A stretch of 64,000 nucleotides of DNA from Bradyrhizobium sp. 200 (GTDB lineage Bacteria > Pseudomonadota > Alphaproteobacteria > Rhizobiales > Xanthobacteraceae). Numbering within the stretch: position 1 is the stretch's first letter; each line of letters opens with the position of its first letter. Both the position numbers and the translations under genes were made by a program. Below, in pieces: positions 18,730-26,451 of this stretch. The notes under the pieces were generated by a model that saw only the letters and a program-made list of their open reading frames with translations, was not told the origin of the DNA and made no database searches. The stretch lies in the NCBI RefSeq assembly GCF_023100945.1, contig NZ_CP064689.1, positions 8,352,001 through 8,416,000 on the forward strand. Reading direction: 5' to 3'.

Positions 18730-18870
18730 AATACGTTGATGTCAAAGCCGGGTTTCGGAAAGAGGTTCCACCATCGTCTACCGGAAAACGCGGCTTCCCA
18801 GCTTTTTTCTCCAGCCCGCTGTGCCATATTGGTTCCCAGCGCGGCTTTTCGTAACGGATGACACCCGCAA

Positions 18871-19866
18871 ATGCCCTCAGGCCCCTCGTCCCGCTCCGAA
18901 ATGGAGATCGAACTGAGCAAACTGTCCTCGCCCCGGATTTTCCTGGTGCGGATGCTGGTGTTCCTGGTGCTGTGCGCACTGGTCACGGTCGTGCTCTACA
19001 AGCAGATCATCGTCGCGTTCTTTGCCAACCCCGGCCTCAATGCGCTGATCGGCGCGGTGCTCCTGATCGGCATCATCCTGTCGTTCCGGCAGGTGATCCG
19101 GCTCTATCCGGAAGTGGCCTGGGTCAACAATTTCCGTATTGCCGATCCCGGGCTGGCGATCGAACGGCGGCCGGCCCTGCTGGCGCCGATGGCGGCTATC
19201 CTCGGCGGCGAGCGCTCGGGGCGGATGTCGATCTCGCAGCAGACCATGCGGCATTTGCTGGATTCGATCGCAACGCGGCTGGATGAGGCCCGCGATATTT
19301 CCCGCTACATGACGGGCTTGCTGGTCTTTCTCGGCCTGCTCGGCACCTTCTGGGGCCTGATCGAAACCGTCGGTTCCGTCGGCAAGGTGATCGACGGCCT
19401 GAAGGTCGGCGGCGATTCCGGCGCCCTGTTCGACACCCTGAAGGACGGGCTGGCCGCCCCGCTCGGCGGCATGGGCATTTCGTTCTCGTCCTCGCTGTTC
19501 GGCCTCGCCGGTTCCCTGATCCTGGGCTTTCTCGACCTGCAATCGAGCCAGGCGCAGAACCGCTTCTACACCGACCTCGAAGACTGGCTCGCCTCCACCG
19601 TGCGCGAATATGGCGATGGCGCATCCGGCATCGGCGGCGAATTGCAACATGCGATGGAACGGATACGCGCGGTGGTTGAAGAAAGCGGCGGCAGCCGCAG
19701 CACCACGGCGGCGATGGCCAACCTCGCCGAGGCCATCCAGGGCCTGGTCGCGCATATGCGCACCGAGCAGCAGATGATCCGCGAATGGGCCGACGGCCAG
19801 GGCGAGCAAAACCGCGAGATCAAGAAGCTCCTGGAGCGGATCGCCAAGCAGCCCGAGAAGAGCTGA
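18871..19866 (+). CDS. MotA/TolQ/ExbB-type proton channel protein
   Basis: A 331-residue inner-membrane protein. Two N-terminal TM helices (about 25-45 and 55-75) are followed by a cytoplasmic stretch, then the MotA/TolQ/ExbB domain with its two TM helices (about 145-165, GLLVFLGLLGTFWGLIETVG, and about 190-215, APLGGMGISFSSSLFGLAGSLILGFLDL). A cytoplasmic C-terminal helix (about 240-331) follows. Such proteins form pentameric proton channels around a dimeric partner. The partner is evidently the OmpA-like protein encoded 29 bases downstream. No flagellar, Tol or TonB genes are nearby. The pair resembles the ZorA/ZorB architecture but lacks other Zorya genes. Confidence 0.88.
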   Translation: MPSGPSSRSEMEIELSKLSSPRIFLVRMLVFLVLCALVTVVLYKQIIVAFFANPGLNALIGAVLLIGIILSFRQVIRLYPEVAWVNNFRIADPGLAIERRPALLAPMAAILGGERSGRMSISQQTMRHLLDSIATRLDEARDISRYMTGLLVFLGLLGTFWGLIETVGSVGKVIDGLKVGGDSGALFDTLKDGLAAPLGGMGISFSSSLFGLAGSLILGFLDLQSSQAQNRFYTDLEDWLASTVREYGDGASGIGGELQHAMERIRAVVEESGGSRSTTAAMANLAEAIQGLVAHMRTEQQMIREWADGQGEQNREIKKLLERIAKQPEKS

Positions 19867-19895
19867 CCAACCATTTATTAGCAAGAGAGAAGCCG

Positions 19896-20924
19896 ATGGC
19901 CCTCGCCCGTGTACGCCGCAGCGAATCCGGTTTCAACTACTGGCCGGGGTTCGTCGACGCATTGTCGACGCTGGTGCTGTCGATCGTGTTCCTGTTGTCG
20001 GTGTTCTTGGTGGTGCAGTTCTTCCTGTCGCAGGAGGTCACCGGCAAGGACAAGGCGCTGGAGCAGCTCAACGCCAAGATCGCGCAGCTCAACGACCTGC
20101 TGTCGCTGGAAAAGCTCGGCAAGATCGCGCTCGACGACCAGGTCGGACAATTGCGCGCCGGCCTTGCCGCCGCGGAAGGCGAGCGCGACCGCATCAAGGG
20201 ACTTTACGAGGGACTGGCCGGCGCCGGCGGCGACGCCCAGGGCCGCGCCAACGAGCTCAACAAGGCGCTCGAATCCGAAAAGACGGTGTCTTCGCGCGCG
20301 CTCGCCCAGATCGAGGTGCTGAACCAGCAGATCAGCGCGCTGCGCCGCCAGCTCGCGGCGCTCGAGGAAGCGCTGGAAGCCTCCGAAAAGCGCGACAAGG
20401 AATCGCAGGGGCGGATTGCCGATCTCGGCCAGCGCCTGAACGTCGCGCTGGCGCAGCGCGTGCAGGAATTGTCGCGCTACCGTTCGGAATTCTTCGGCCG
20501 CCTGCGCGCCATTCTGGGCAACCGCCCCGACATCCGGATCGTCGGCGACCGTTTTGTCTTTCAGTCGGAAGTATTTTTTGACACTGGTCAGGCCTTGCTG
20601 CTGCCCGAAGGCCGCGCCGAGCTGGATAAACTTGCAACGGCGCTGATCGATCTGGACAAGCAGATACCGAGCGAGATCGGCTGGGTGCTGCGGGTCGACG
20701 GCCACACCGACATGCGGCCGATCAACTCGCCGCTGTTCAAGTCGAACTGGGAATTGTCGTCGGCGCGCGCCATCTCCGTGGTGCAATATCTGGTTTTCCT
20801 AGGCGTTCCCGCGCAGCGGCTGGTCGCCGCCGGCTTTGCCGAATTCCAGCCGCTCGACACCGCTCCCACCGAAGAAGCCTACAAGCGCAACCGCCGCATC
20901 GAACTGAAGCTGACGGAACGGTAG
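19896..20924 (+). CDS. OmpA-family peptidoglycan-binding stator-like protein
   Basis: A 342-residue protein with one N-terminal TM helix (about residues 21-43, ALSTLVLSIVFLLSVFLVVQF), then a long coiled coil (about 55-195: KALEQLNAKIAQLNDLL, LEALNQQ-like heptads, ALEEALEASEKRDKES). A periplasmic OmpA C-terminal domain follows (about 215-342, with VDGHTDMRP, NWELSSARAISVVQYL and NRRIELKL). This is the layout of MotB/ZorB-type partners that couple an ExbB-like channel to the cell wall. The ATG chosen has AAGAGAG upstream; an earlier in-frame start would overlap the channel gene and lacks family sequence. The coiled coil is longer than in MotB. Confidence 0.88.
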   Translation: MALARVRRSESGFNYWPGFVDALSTLVLSIVFLLSVFLVVQFFLSQEVTGKDKALEQLNAKIAQLNDLLSLEKLGKIALDDQVGQLRAGLAAAEGERDRIKGLYEGLAGAGGDAQGRANELNKALESEKTVSSRALAQIEVLNQQISALRRQLAALEEALEASEKRDKESQGRIADLGQRLNVALAQRVQELSRYRSEFFGRLRAILGNRPDIRIVGDRFVFQSEVFFDTGQALLLPEGRAELDKLATALIDLDKQIPSEIGWVLRVDGHTDMRPINSPLFKSNWELSSARAISVVQYLVFLGVPAQRLVAAGFAEFQPLDTAPTEEAYKRNRRIELKLTER

Positions 20925-20933
20925 TGAAGAGAT

Positions 20934-21050
20934 TGTCATTGCCGGGCAAAAGCGCGAAGCGCGTCTTCGCGCAGATGACCCGGCAATCCATCAAAAAGAG
21001 ATTCTTGCGAAGTGGATGGATGCCCGGATCAAGTCCGGGCATGACGGGTG
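20934..21050. repeat. Palindromic repeat after the OmpA-like gene
   Basis: Contains TCATTGCCGGGCAAAAGCGC near the left end and GATGCCCGGATCAAGTCCGG near the right end, with nested self-complementary parts. These strings are typical of dispersed repeats in this kind of genome. The in-frame ATGs inside it are not gene starts. Confidence 0.65.
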
Positions 21051-21057
21051 TGCTTGG

Positions 21058-21507
21058 ATGAGCACCTCCTTCCACCTCCGTCCCTACCGTGCCGAGGACG
21101 AAGACGCGGCGATCGAGCTGTGGCGGCTGACCTGGCAGCAAGCCTACCCTTCGATCGATTTCGCCGCGCGCGTGCCGTGGTGGCGCGAGCGGTGGCGTAA
21201 TGAGCTGGTAACGAATGCCGCGATCATCGTCGCCGAGCAGGCGGAGAGCCTGATCGGTTTCGTGACCATCGACCGAAAAGGCTATCTCGATCAACTCGTC
21301 GTCAGCCCGGATCACTGGGGCTCGGCAATTGCCACGGCACTGGTCGATGAAGCCAAGCGCCTGTCACCCGATGGCGTCACGCTGCTGGTCAACAAGGACA
21401 ACACCCGCGCCATCCGTTTTTACGAACGCAACGGCTTTGCGCATGCCGGCGAGGACGTCAACCCGACGTCGGGCAAGCCGGTGCTGAAGATGGTGTGGAA
21501 GTCCTGA
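21058..21507 (+). CDS. GNAT family N-acetyltransferase
   Basis: About 149 residues with a GNAT fold: FHLRPYRAEDEDAAIELW at the start, YLDQLVVSPDHWGSAIATALVDEAKR as the acetyl-CoA-binding motif A (here W-G-S-A-I replaces the usual Q/R-x-x-G-x-G/A), and NKDNTRAIRFYERNGF near the C-terminus. I start at MSTSFHLRPYR. The open frame extends 14 codons upstream into a palindromic repeat, so that ATG is probably spurious. The substrate cannot be predicted. Confidence 0.8.
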   Translation: MSTSFHLRPYRAEDEDAAIELWRLTWQQAYPSIDFAARVPWWRERWRNELVTNAAIIVAEQAESLIGFVTIDRKGYLDQLVVSPDHWGSAIATALVDEAKRLSPDGVTLLVNKDNTRAIRFYERNGFAHAGEDVNPTSGKPVLKMVWKS

Positions 21508-21516
21508 TAGCGGTCC

Positions 21517-21599
21517 CGTCATTGCGAGGAGCGAAGCGACGAAGCAATCCATGTCTCCTCTGCGGCGCTATGGATTGCTTCGCTTCGCTCGCAATGACG
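21517..21599. repeat. Palindromic repeat between GNAT and ABC exporter genes
   Basis: Inverted arms start CGTCATTGCGAGGAGCGAAG (21517) and end CTTCGCTCGCAATGACG (21599), each containing ATGGATTGCTTCG-type sequence. It lies between convergent genes and would form a hairpin in either transcript. Confidence 0.85.
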
Positions 21600-21624
21600 A
21601 GGTGGCGCGCGTTCGTGCCAAATC

Positions 21625-23481
21625 TTACACCCCCTCGAACTGCAGCCGCGCCAGCCGCGCGTACAACCCGTTGGCTGCAACCAGCTCCGCATGCGTGCCC
21701 TGTTCGACGATCCGGCCCTGGTCCATCACCATGATGCGGTCGCAGGACAGCACGGTGGCGAGACGGTGCGCGATGACCAGCGTGGTGCGGTGACGCATCA
21801 ATTCCTCCAGCGCGGTCTGCACCAGCGTCTCGCTTTCGGCATCGAGCGCGGAGGTGGCCTCGTCGAGCAACAACAGCGGCGCGTCACGCAGGATCGCGCG
21901 CGCGATCGCGATGCGCTGGCGCTGGCCGCCGGACAGTGTCACGCCGCGCTCGCCGAGCTGCGCCTCGAATCCATCAGGCAGGCGGCGCAGGAATTCGGTG
22001 GCATGGGCGAGATCGGCAGCGCGCTCGACTTCGGCATCGCTCGCATCCGGGCGGCCGAAGCGGATATTTTCGCGCGCGGAAGCCGCGAACACCACCGAGT
22101 CCTGCGGCACCAGCGCAATGCGCGCACGGACATCGACCGGATCGGCCGATTTGACCGGCACGCCGTCCAGCGAAATCGTGCCGCGGGCGGGATCGTAGAA
22201 CCGCAGCAGGAGATGAAACAGCGTGCTCTTGCCCGCCCCCGAGGGACCGACGATCGCGACCTTTTCGCCGGCCTTGACGATGAGCGAAACATTGTCGATC
22301 GCGAGCACGTCCGGCCGCGTCGGATAGGCGAAGCTGACATTCTCGAACCCGACGTCGCCGCGCGCCGGCTGCGGCAGCGCGATCGGCTGCGGCGGCGCCG
22401 TGATCTGCGATTTGACACGCAGGATCTCGAACAGCCGTTCGGCGGCGCCTGAGGCGGCCGAGACTTCGCCCCAGACCTCGCTGAGCTGGCCGAGCCCGGT
22501 TGCGGCAAATGCCGCATACAGCACGAACTGGCCGAGCCGGCCCGGCGTGATCTGTCCGGTCAGCACGTCGTGCGAGCCGACCCAGAGGATCGCCACGACG
22601 CTGGAGAACACGATGAAGATGATGATCAGCGTCAGCACCGCGCGCGCCCGCGTCGAGCTGCGCGCCGCCTCATAGGCCTGCTCGACCTCGCCGCCGAAGC
22701 GGCCCGTCGCCAGCCGCTCGCTGGTATAGGCCTGCACGGTCCTGATCGCGCCGACCAGTTCGGAAGCATACGCGCTGGCGTCCGCCAGCGTATCCTGGGC
22801 GTTGCGCGACAGCCGCCGCACCCAGCGCCCGAACGCGACCAGCGGAAGCACGATCAGCGGAATCGCCAGCAACACGAAACCGGACAGCTTCGGGCTCGTG
22901 ATCACCATCATGGTGGCCGCGCCGATGAACAGCATCATGTTGCGCAGCGCGATCGATACCGAGGCGCCGACCGCAGACTTGATTTGCGTCGTATCGGCGG
23001 TCAGCCGCGACACCAGTTCGCCCGAACGCGCGGAATCGAAAAAGGCAGGCGACAGCGAGATCAGATGCGCGAACACGTCGCGCCTGAGATCGGCGACGAT
23101 ACGCTCGCCGATCGTCATGACGAGGTAGTAGCGCGACGCGCTGGCGGCGGCGAGCACCGCGACGACGGCGATCATGACGCTGAAATAGCTGTTGATCAGG
23201 GCGATGCCTTCGGGGCTGAAGCCGAAATCGATCATGCGCCTGACCGCGATCGGCACGACCAGCGTGGTGATCGCGGCAACCGTCAGCGAAATGAAGGCGA
23301 GCAATGCGCGTCCGCGGTAGCGGGCGACATAGGGCGCCAATGCGAGCAGCGGACGCAGCTTGGCGCCGGTCTTGGCCGGCGACTCCGTCAACCGGGTCTC
23401 GATGAAGGCCTCTTCCTCGAGCAAGGCATCGCGCGGCGGCGGTGCGCTCCTGACGTGTTCAAGCTGTTCCGCTGCGCTCAT
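21625..23481 (-). CDS. ABC exporter, fused membrane and ATPase domains
   Basis: A 618-residue half-transporter of the MsbA/ABCB type. Six TM helices occupy about residues 35-320, beginning [20 protein letters not shown]. The ATPase domain has Walker [11 protein letters not shown]-loop VPQDSVVF, signature LSGGQRQR, Walker [13 protein letters not shown] and the H-loop IAHRLATV. It would work as a homodimer, exporting a lipid or hydrophobic compound. I start at [10 protein letters not shown]; an ATG 18 codons upstream gives a tail not typical of the family. It is convergent with the GNAT gene and divergent from rpmE. Confidence 0.9.
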   Translation of the reverse strand: MSAAEQLEHVRSAPPPRDALLEEEAFIETRLTESPAKTGAKLRPLLALAPYVARYRGRALLAFISLTVAAITTLVVPIAVRRMIDFGFSPEGIALINSYFSVMIAVVAVLAAASASRYYLVMTIGERIVADLRRDVFAHLISLSPAFFDSARSGELVSRLTADTTQIKSAVGASVSIALRNMMLFIGAATMMVITSPKLSGFVLLAIPLIVLPLVAFGRWVRRLSRNAQDTLADASAYASELVGAIRTVQAYTSERLATGRFGGEVEQAYEAARSSTRARAVLTLIIIFIVFSSVVAILWVGSHDVLTGQITPGRLGQFVLYAAFAATGLGQLSEVWGEVSAASGAAERLFEILRVKSQITAPPQPIALPQPARGDVGFENVSFAYPTRPDVLAIDNVSLIVKAGEKVAIVGPSGAGKSTLFHLLLRFYDPARGTISLDGVPVKSADPVDVRARIALVPQDSVVFAASARENIRFGRPDASDAEVERAADLAHATEFLRRLPDGFEAQLGERGVTLSGGQRQRIAIARAILRDAPLLLLDEATSALDAESETLVQTALEELMRHRTTLVIAHRLATVLSCDRIMVMDQGRIVEQGTHAELVAANGLYARLARLQFEGV

Positions 23482-23683
23482 GAGATCCGACCAGTTTTGC
23501 CGTCCCCAGATAGGCCGCCCCGCCCCGGCTGGCAAATCCGGGAGATTCCTAATCAGGAGGGATACGTAGGCCGTTTAGCGGGCTTACCGCGCTTGTTTTG
23601 GCGGCCGCCTTGCGTTATAGAGCCGCCCAAATCCCGTACCCATAGCCATTTGAGACGGGCGCCGGCGCGCCGAAGGATATGCC

Positions 23684-23911
23684 ATGAAAGCCGAAATTCA
23701 TCCGAATTATCATACGATTACGGTCGTGATGACAGACGGGACCGAGTATCAGACCCGCTCCACCTGGGGCAAGGAAGGCGACAAGCTGAACCTTGATATC
23801 GACCCCAAGTCGCACCCGGCCTGGACCGGCGGTTCCCAGCAGCTTCTCGACCGCGGCGGCCGAGTGTCGCGCTTCCAGAAGAAGTTTTCGGGCTTCCTCA
23901 AGAAGGACTGA
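23684..23911 (+). CDS. rpmE: 50S ribosomal protein L31
   Basis: A 75-residue ribosomal protein with [10 protein letters not shown] at the start and the [26 protein letters not shown]-terminal half typical of L31. It lacks the CxxC/CxxH zinc ligands of the zinc-binding form; this C-minus type is common in alphaproteobacteria. AAGGATATGCC precedes the ATG. A strong factor-independent terminator follows 38 bases after the stop. Confidence 0.97.
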   Translation: MKAEIHPNYHTITVVMTDGTEYQTRSTWGKEGDKLNLDIDPKSHPAWTGGSQQLLDRGGRVSRFQKKFSGFLKKD

Positions 23912-23948
23912 GGGTTTTCGGACCCCTCCTTTACGGGCCAGACATGCA

Positions 23949-23979
23949 AAAACGCCCCGGTTTGCCGGGGCGTTTTTTT
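23949..23979 (+). terminator. Factor-independent terminator of rpmE
   Basis: An 8-bp GC stem (CGCCCCGG/CCGGGGCG, loop TTTG) is flanked by five A residues on the left and seven T residues on the right. It fits a bidirectional terminator serving rpmE and, on the other strand, the DUF1465 gene. Confidence 0.93.
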
Positions 23980-24023
23980 GTTTCCCACCGTCATTGCAAT
24001 GACGGCTGAGAGAGTTTCCGGAC

Positions 24024-24536
24024 TTACTGCTCGAACGCCGCCTTCAGGCGGTTGAGCTGCGGCACCAGTGGGTTGCCGATCGGGGCACGTTCCGCTGCCG
24101 GCGTATGGATCGTGGTGTCGAGCCGGCGGACCCGCACCTGCAGGCTCATCGAGCGCGCGATCAGGTCCTGCAATTGCTGCGGCAGTTTTGCGATCATGTC
24201 CTCCGGGCCGGGATCGGCGGCCGTGAGCTTGACCTTGGTCTTTTCCCGATTGGCCTGGGTCAGCGTCATCTCGCCTTCCTTGACCGCGCGATGCAGCAAC
24301 AGCCAGGACGCGAGCTGCATCAGGCGGGTGGTGAGACGCATGCTTTCGGTTGCGTAAGTGAGGCTGACCGAACGTTCGAGCGCCTTGGCGTCGGTACGGC
24401 CGTCGCCATCGAGATAGGCGGCGGTCTCCTCGACCAGATCCATACCTTCCCGGAAGAGAGTTCCGAACGCCGCCGAATTAGTCAGCCGCTCGCTGAACTG
24501 AACGAGCGCGGATTCGCTATGCGAACGGTCCGCCAT
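24024..24536 (-). CDS. DUF1465 family protein
   Basis: A 170-residue cytoplasmic protein starting MADRSHSESALVQFSERL. I recognise the alphaproteobacterial DUF1465 pattern: SAAFGTLFREGMDLVEETAAYLDG, then TYATESMRLTTRLMQLASWLLLHRAVKEGEM and a C-terminal PLVPQLNRLKAAF. It is mainly helical. The function is unknown to me; the conserved setting beside rpmE and a DUF1192 gene suggests a core cell-cycle or envelope role, which is inference. Upstream in-frame sequence is not family-like, so the internal ATG is chosen. Confidence 0.8.
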   Translation of the reverse strand: MADRSHSESALVQFSERLTNSAAFGTLFREGMDLVEETAAYLDGDGRTDAKALERSVSLTYATESMRLTTRLMQLASWLLLHRAVKEGEMTLTQANREKTKVKLTAADPGPEDMIAKLPQQLQDLIARSMSLQVRVRRLDTTIHTPAAERAPIGNPLVPQLNRLKAAFEQ

Positions 24537-24688
24537 GGTTAACGCCCTCACGCCACTACTTGCCCCACCGGCTGTGAACCACCGGCTTATGATGAACAAA
24601 TCATTGCTCGGGCGAAGTCGAGAGTCCAGCGGCAACCGGATTTATGGTTTCCAGCGTATGGGGGCACAAAATAGCCGCGCTGCGCACA

Positions 24689-24717
24689 AAAAAGAGCCGC
24701 CGTTTCCGGCGGCTTTT
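24689..24717 (-). terminator. Leftward factor-independent terminator with no clear upstream gene
   Basis: The stem AGCCGCCG/CGGCGGCT has a TTTC loop, with a six-base A-run on the plus-strand left side, giving a U-run for leftward transcripts. It is about 320 bases past the DUF1192 stop. It ends either that transcript or an unannotated leftward RNA. Confidence 0.75.
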
Positions 24718-24891
24718 GAAGTTGATAACAGGGAGGCGTCAAACAGAGTGGACAGGAGCCACTCGGTGTCCAAACGAGGACAATGCCAGTCATAAAGGAG
24801 AAAGCTTAATTGTTCGTAAATGAGCGATTTTCTTTAGGGATTATTTGCCATGTCGGCCACTGGCCGAGTTTGATGTTGACTCCAATTGCTG

Positions 24892-25011
24892 GTCGTCCCT
24901 GCGAACGCAGGGACCCATAACCACCGGCGGTTATGATGGAGGGAAAGTCGGCCAGCGGCCTGCCACAAGATGGGCCGCGGCGTATGGGTCCCGGCGTTCG
25001 CCGGGACGACG
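24892..25011. repeat. Palindromic repeat, GTCGTCCCTGCGAACG family
   Basis: The left arm GTCGTCCCTGCGAACGCAGG begins at 24892 and the inverted right arm ends CGCCGGGACGAC at 25010. Related arms occur at 29334, 47350 and 49128. About 120 bases long, flanking the DUF1192 gene 3' end. Confidence 0.85.
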
Positions 25012-25036
25012 TGGTGAGAGATCGCGTTCGAAGATC

Positions 25037-25228
25037 TTACGACTTGAAAAAGCTGTTCGCCGCATCCTTCGACGCGCGTTTCTTCGTGACGGCCTGCTGC
25101 AGCCGTTCGATCTCCGAATTCAAAAGTGCAATACGCTCGGCCAATTCCTCGACCGACAGCAGCGACAGATCCTGGCCGATCTCGTGGGTGATTTTCTTCC
25201 GCGGCTTGTCGTCATCCTCGATCGCCAT
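25037..25228 (-). CDS. DUF1192 family small protein
   Basis: A 63-residue protein, MAIEDDDKPRKKITHEIGQD, followed by LSLLSVEELAERIALLNSEIERLQQAVTKK, a short coiled coil. This is the DUF1192 pattern found in rhizobia, where a small acidic/basic head precedes one helix. AAGGAGA lies directly upstream of the ATG. The function is unknown; its size and coiled coil suggest a binding partner or regulator. Confidence 0.8.
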   Translation of the reverse strand: MAIEDDDKPRKKITHEIGQDLSLLSVEELAERIALLNSEIERLQQAVTKKRASKDAANSFFKS

Positions 25229-25331
25229 GCGTTTCTCCTTGCGCTGGGCGGTCTCCTGAGCGGTTGCCAGCCGGAGCCGGGCTGGCTAATCAGGGTCCGC
25301 CTTAAACTTCCGCATGTCGCAAGGACAAATC

Positions 25332-26330
25332 ATGGAAAAGCTGCCCGCGCAAATGACCGTCATCGGCATCAGCAAGCCCGGCGGCCCCGAGGTGCTGTTG
25401 CCGGAAACCCGCCCCCTGCCGGTGCCCGGTCCGGGCGAAATCCTGGTCAAGGTGATGGCCGCCGGCGTCAACCGTCCCGACGTTGCGCAGCGCTCCGGCG
25501 CCTACCCGCCGCCGCCCGGCGCCAGCGACCTGCCCGGCCTTGAAATCGCGGGCGAAGTGGTCGCGCTCGGTGAAGGTGCCACCAGGCACAAGCTCGGCGA
25601 CAAGGTAATGTCGCTGGTCGCAGGCGGCGGCTACGCCCAATATTGCATTGCGCAAGACGCACAGGCGATGGCGGTGCCGCCGTCGCTCTCGATCCAGGAA
25701 GCCGGCGCGATCCCGGAAACGCTGATGACGGTCTGGCACAATGTGTTCGAACGCGGCGCGCTGAAGCCGGGCGAAACCCTGTTGATCCACGGCGGCTCGT
25801 CCGGCATCGGCACCATGGCGATCCAACTCGCCAAGGCGTTCGGCTCGAAAGTGATCGTGACCGTCGGCTCCCAGGACAAGATCGACGCCTGCCTGAAGCT
25901 CGGCGCCGACCGCGCGATCAATTACAAGACCGAGGACTTCGTCGCTGTGGTCAAGGCGGAGACCAACAATGCGGGCGCCAATCTGATCCTCGACATGGTC
26001 GCCGGCGACTATGTCGATCGCAACTATGACGCCGCTGCGGTCGATGGTCGAATCGTGCAGATCGCCACCCTCAATGGACCCAAGGTCACCGTCAACATTG
26101 CCAAGGTGATGGTGAAGCGGCTGACCCACACCGGCTCCACGCTGCGCCCCCGTACTAATGCGGATAAGGCGGCGATGGTGGCCGCCATTGAAGCCAAGGT
26201 TATGCCGCTCCTGCGCGAAGGACGCGTAAAACCGCTGATGGACAGCTCATTCCCGCTGGAAAAAGCCGCCGACGCACACCGGCGGATGGAGACCAGCGCA
26301 CATATTGGCAAAATTGTGTTGGAGGTCTAA
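25332..26330 (+). CDS. NAD(P)H quinone oxidoreductase, PIG3/zeta-crystallin type
   Basis: A 332-residue medium-chain dehydrogenase/reductase without structural zinc. The N-terminal GroES-like domain has AAGVNRPDVAQRSGAYPPPPGASDLPGLEIAGEV. The Rossmann domain has LIHGGSSGIGTMAIQLAKAFG, and DMVAGDYVDRN and HTGSTLRPR are typical of the PIG3/TP53I3 subgroup. It probably uses NADPH to reduce quinones. The start at MEKLPAQMTV has AAGGA six bases upstream; an ATG six codons earlier is less well placed. Confidence 0.9.
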   Translation: MEKLPAQMTVIGISKPGGPEVLLPETRPLPVPGPGEILVKVMAAGVNRPDVAQRSGAYPPPPGASDLPGLEIAGEVVALGEGATRHKLGDKVMSLVAGGGYAQYCIAQDAQAMAVPPSLSIQEAGAIPETLMTVWHNVFERGALKPGETLLIHGGSSGIGTMAIQLAKAFGSKVIVTVGSQDKIDACLKLGADRAINYKTEDFVAVVKAETNNAGANLILDMVAGDYVDRNYDAAAVDGRIVQIATLNGPKVTVNIAKVMVKRLTHTGSTLRPRTNADKAAMVAAIEAKVMPLLREGRVKPLMDSSFPLEKAADAHRRMETSAHIGKIVLEV

Positions 26331-26451
26331 CGATCACCAGCGAAGCACAGGGTGGAAACCCTTTGATTTACTTCGCTTTCATGTCATTTATCGCGGAAAC
26401 GCCGGACCATTCGCCACGTCCGGAAGGATCGTTGTTCGCGGAGTACTGACA

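Larger units (their letters stand above)
24537..25036. other. 500-bp intergenic region with terminator and repeat
   Basis: No gene I can support lies here. It contains a strong leftward terminator hairpin (24689-24717) and a palindromic repeat (24892-25011). Between them, 24720-24890 is AT-richer than its surroundings and holds AAAGGAG (24794-24800) on the plus strand without a convincing reading frame after it. Confidence 0.6.

Noticed and set aside
18871..20924. Complete Zorya anti-phage system
   Set aside because: Only the ZorA/ZorB-like architecture is present. There is no helicase/nuclease gene (zorD or zorE) or zorC nearby; neighbours are a decayed lipid gene pair, a GNAT and an exporter.
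21016..21057. Upstream ATG for the GNAT gene at 21058
   Set aside because: The 14 codons before MSTSFHLRPYR lie in a dispersed palindromic repeat and read MDARIKSGHDG, a common translation of such repeats.
24794..24890. Small plus-strand gene after AAAGGAG at 24794
   Set aside because: The only start in range is TTG, and the frame runs into the palindromic repeat and stops within it. No protein pattern is visible.
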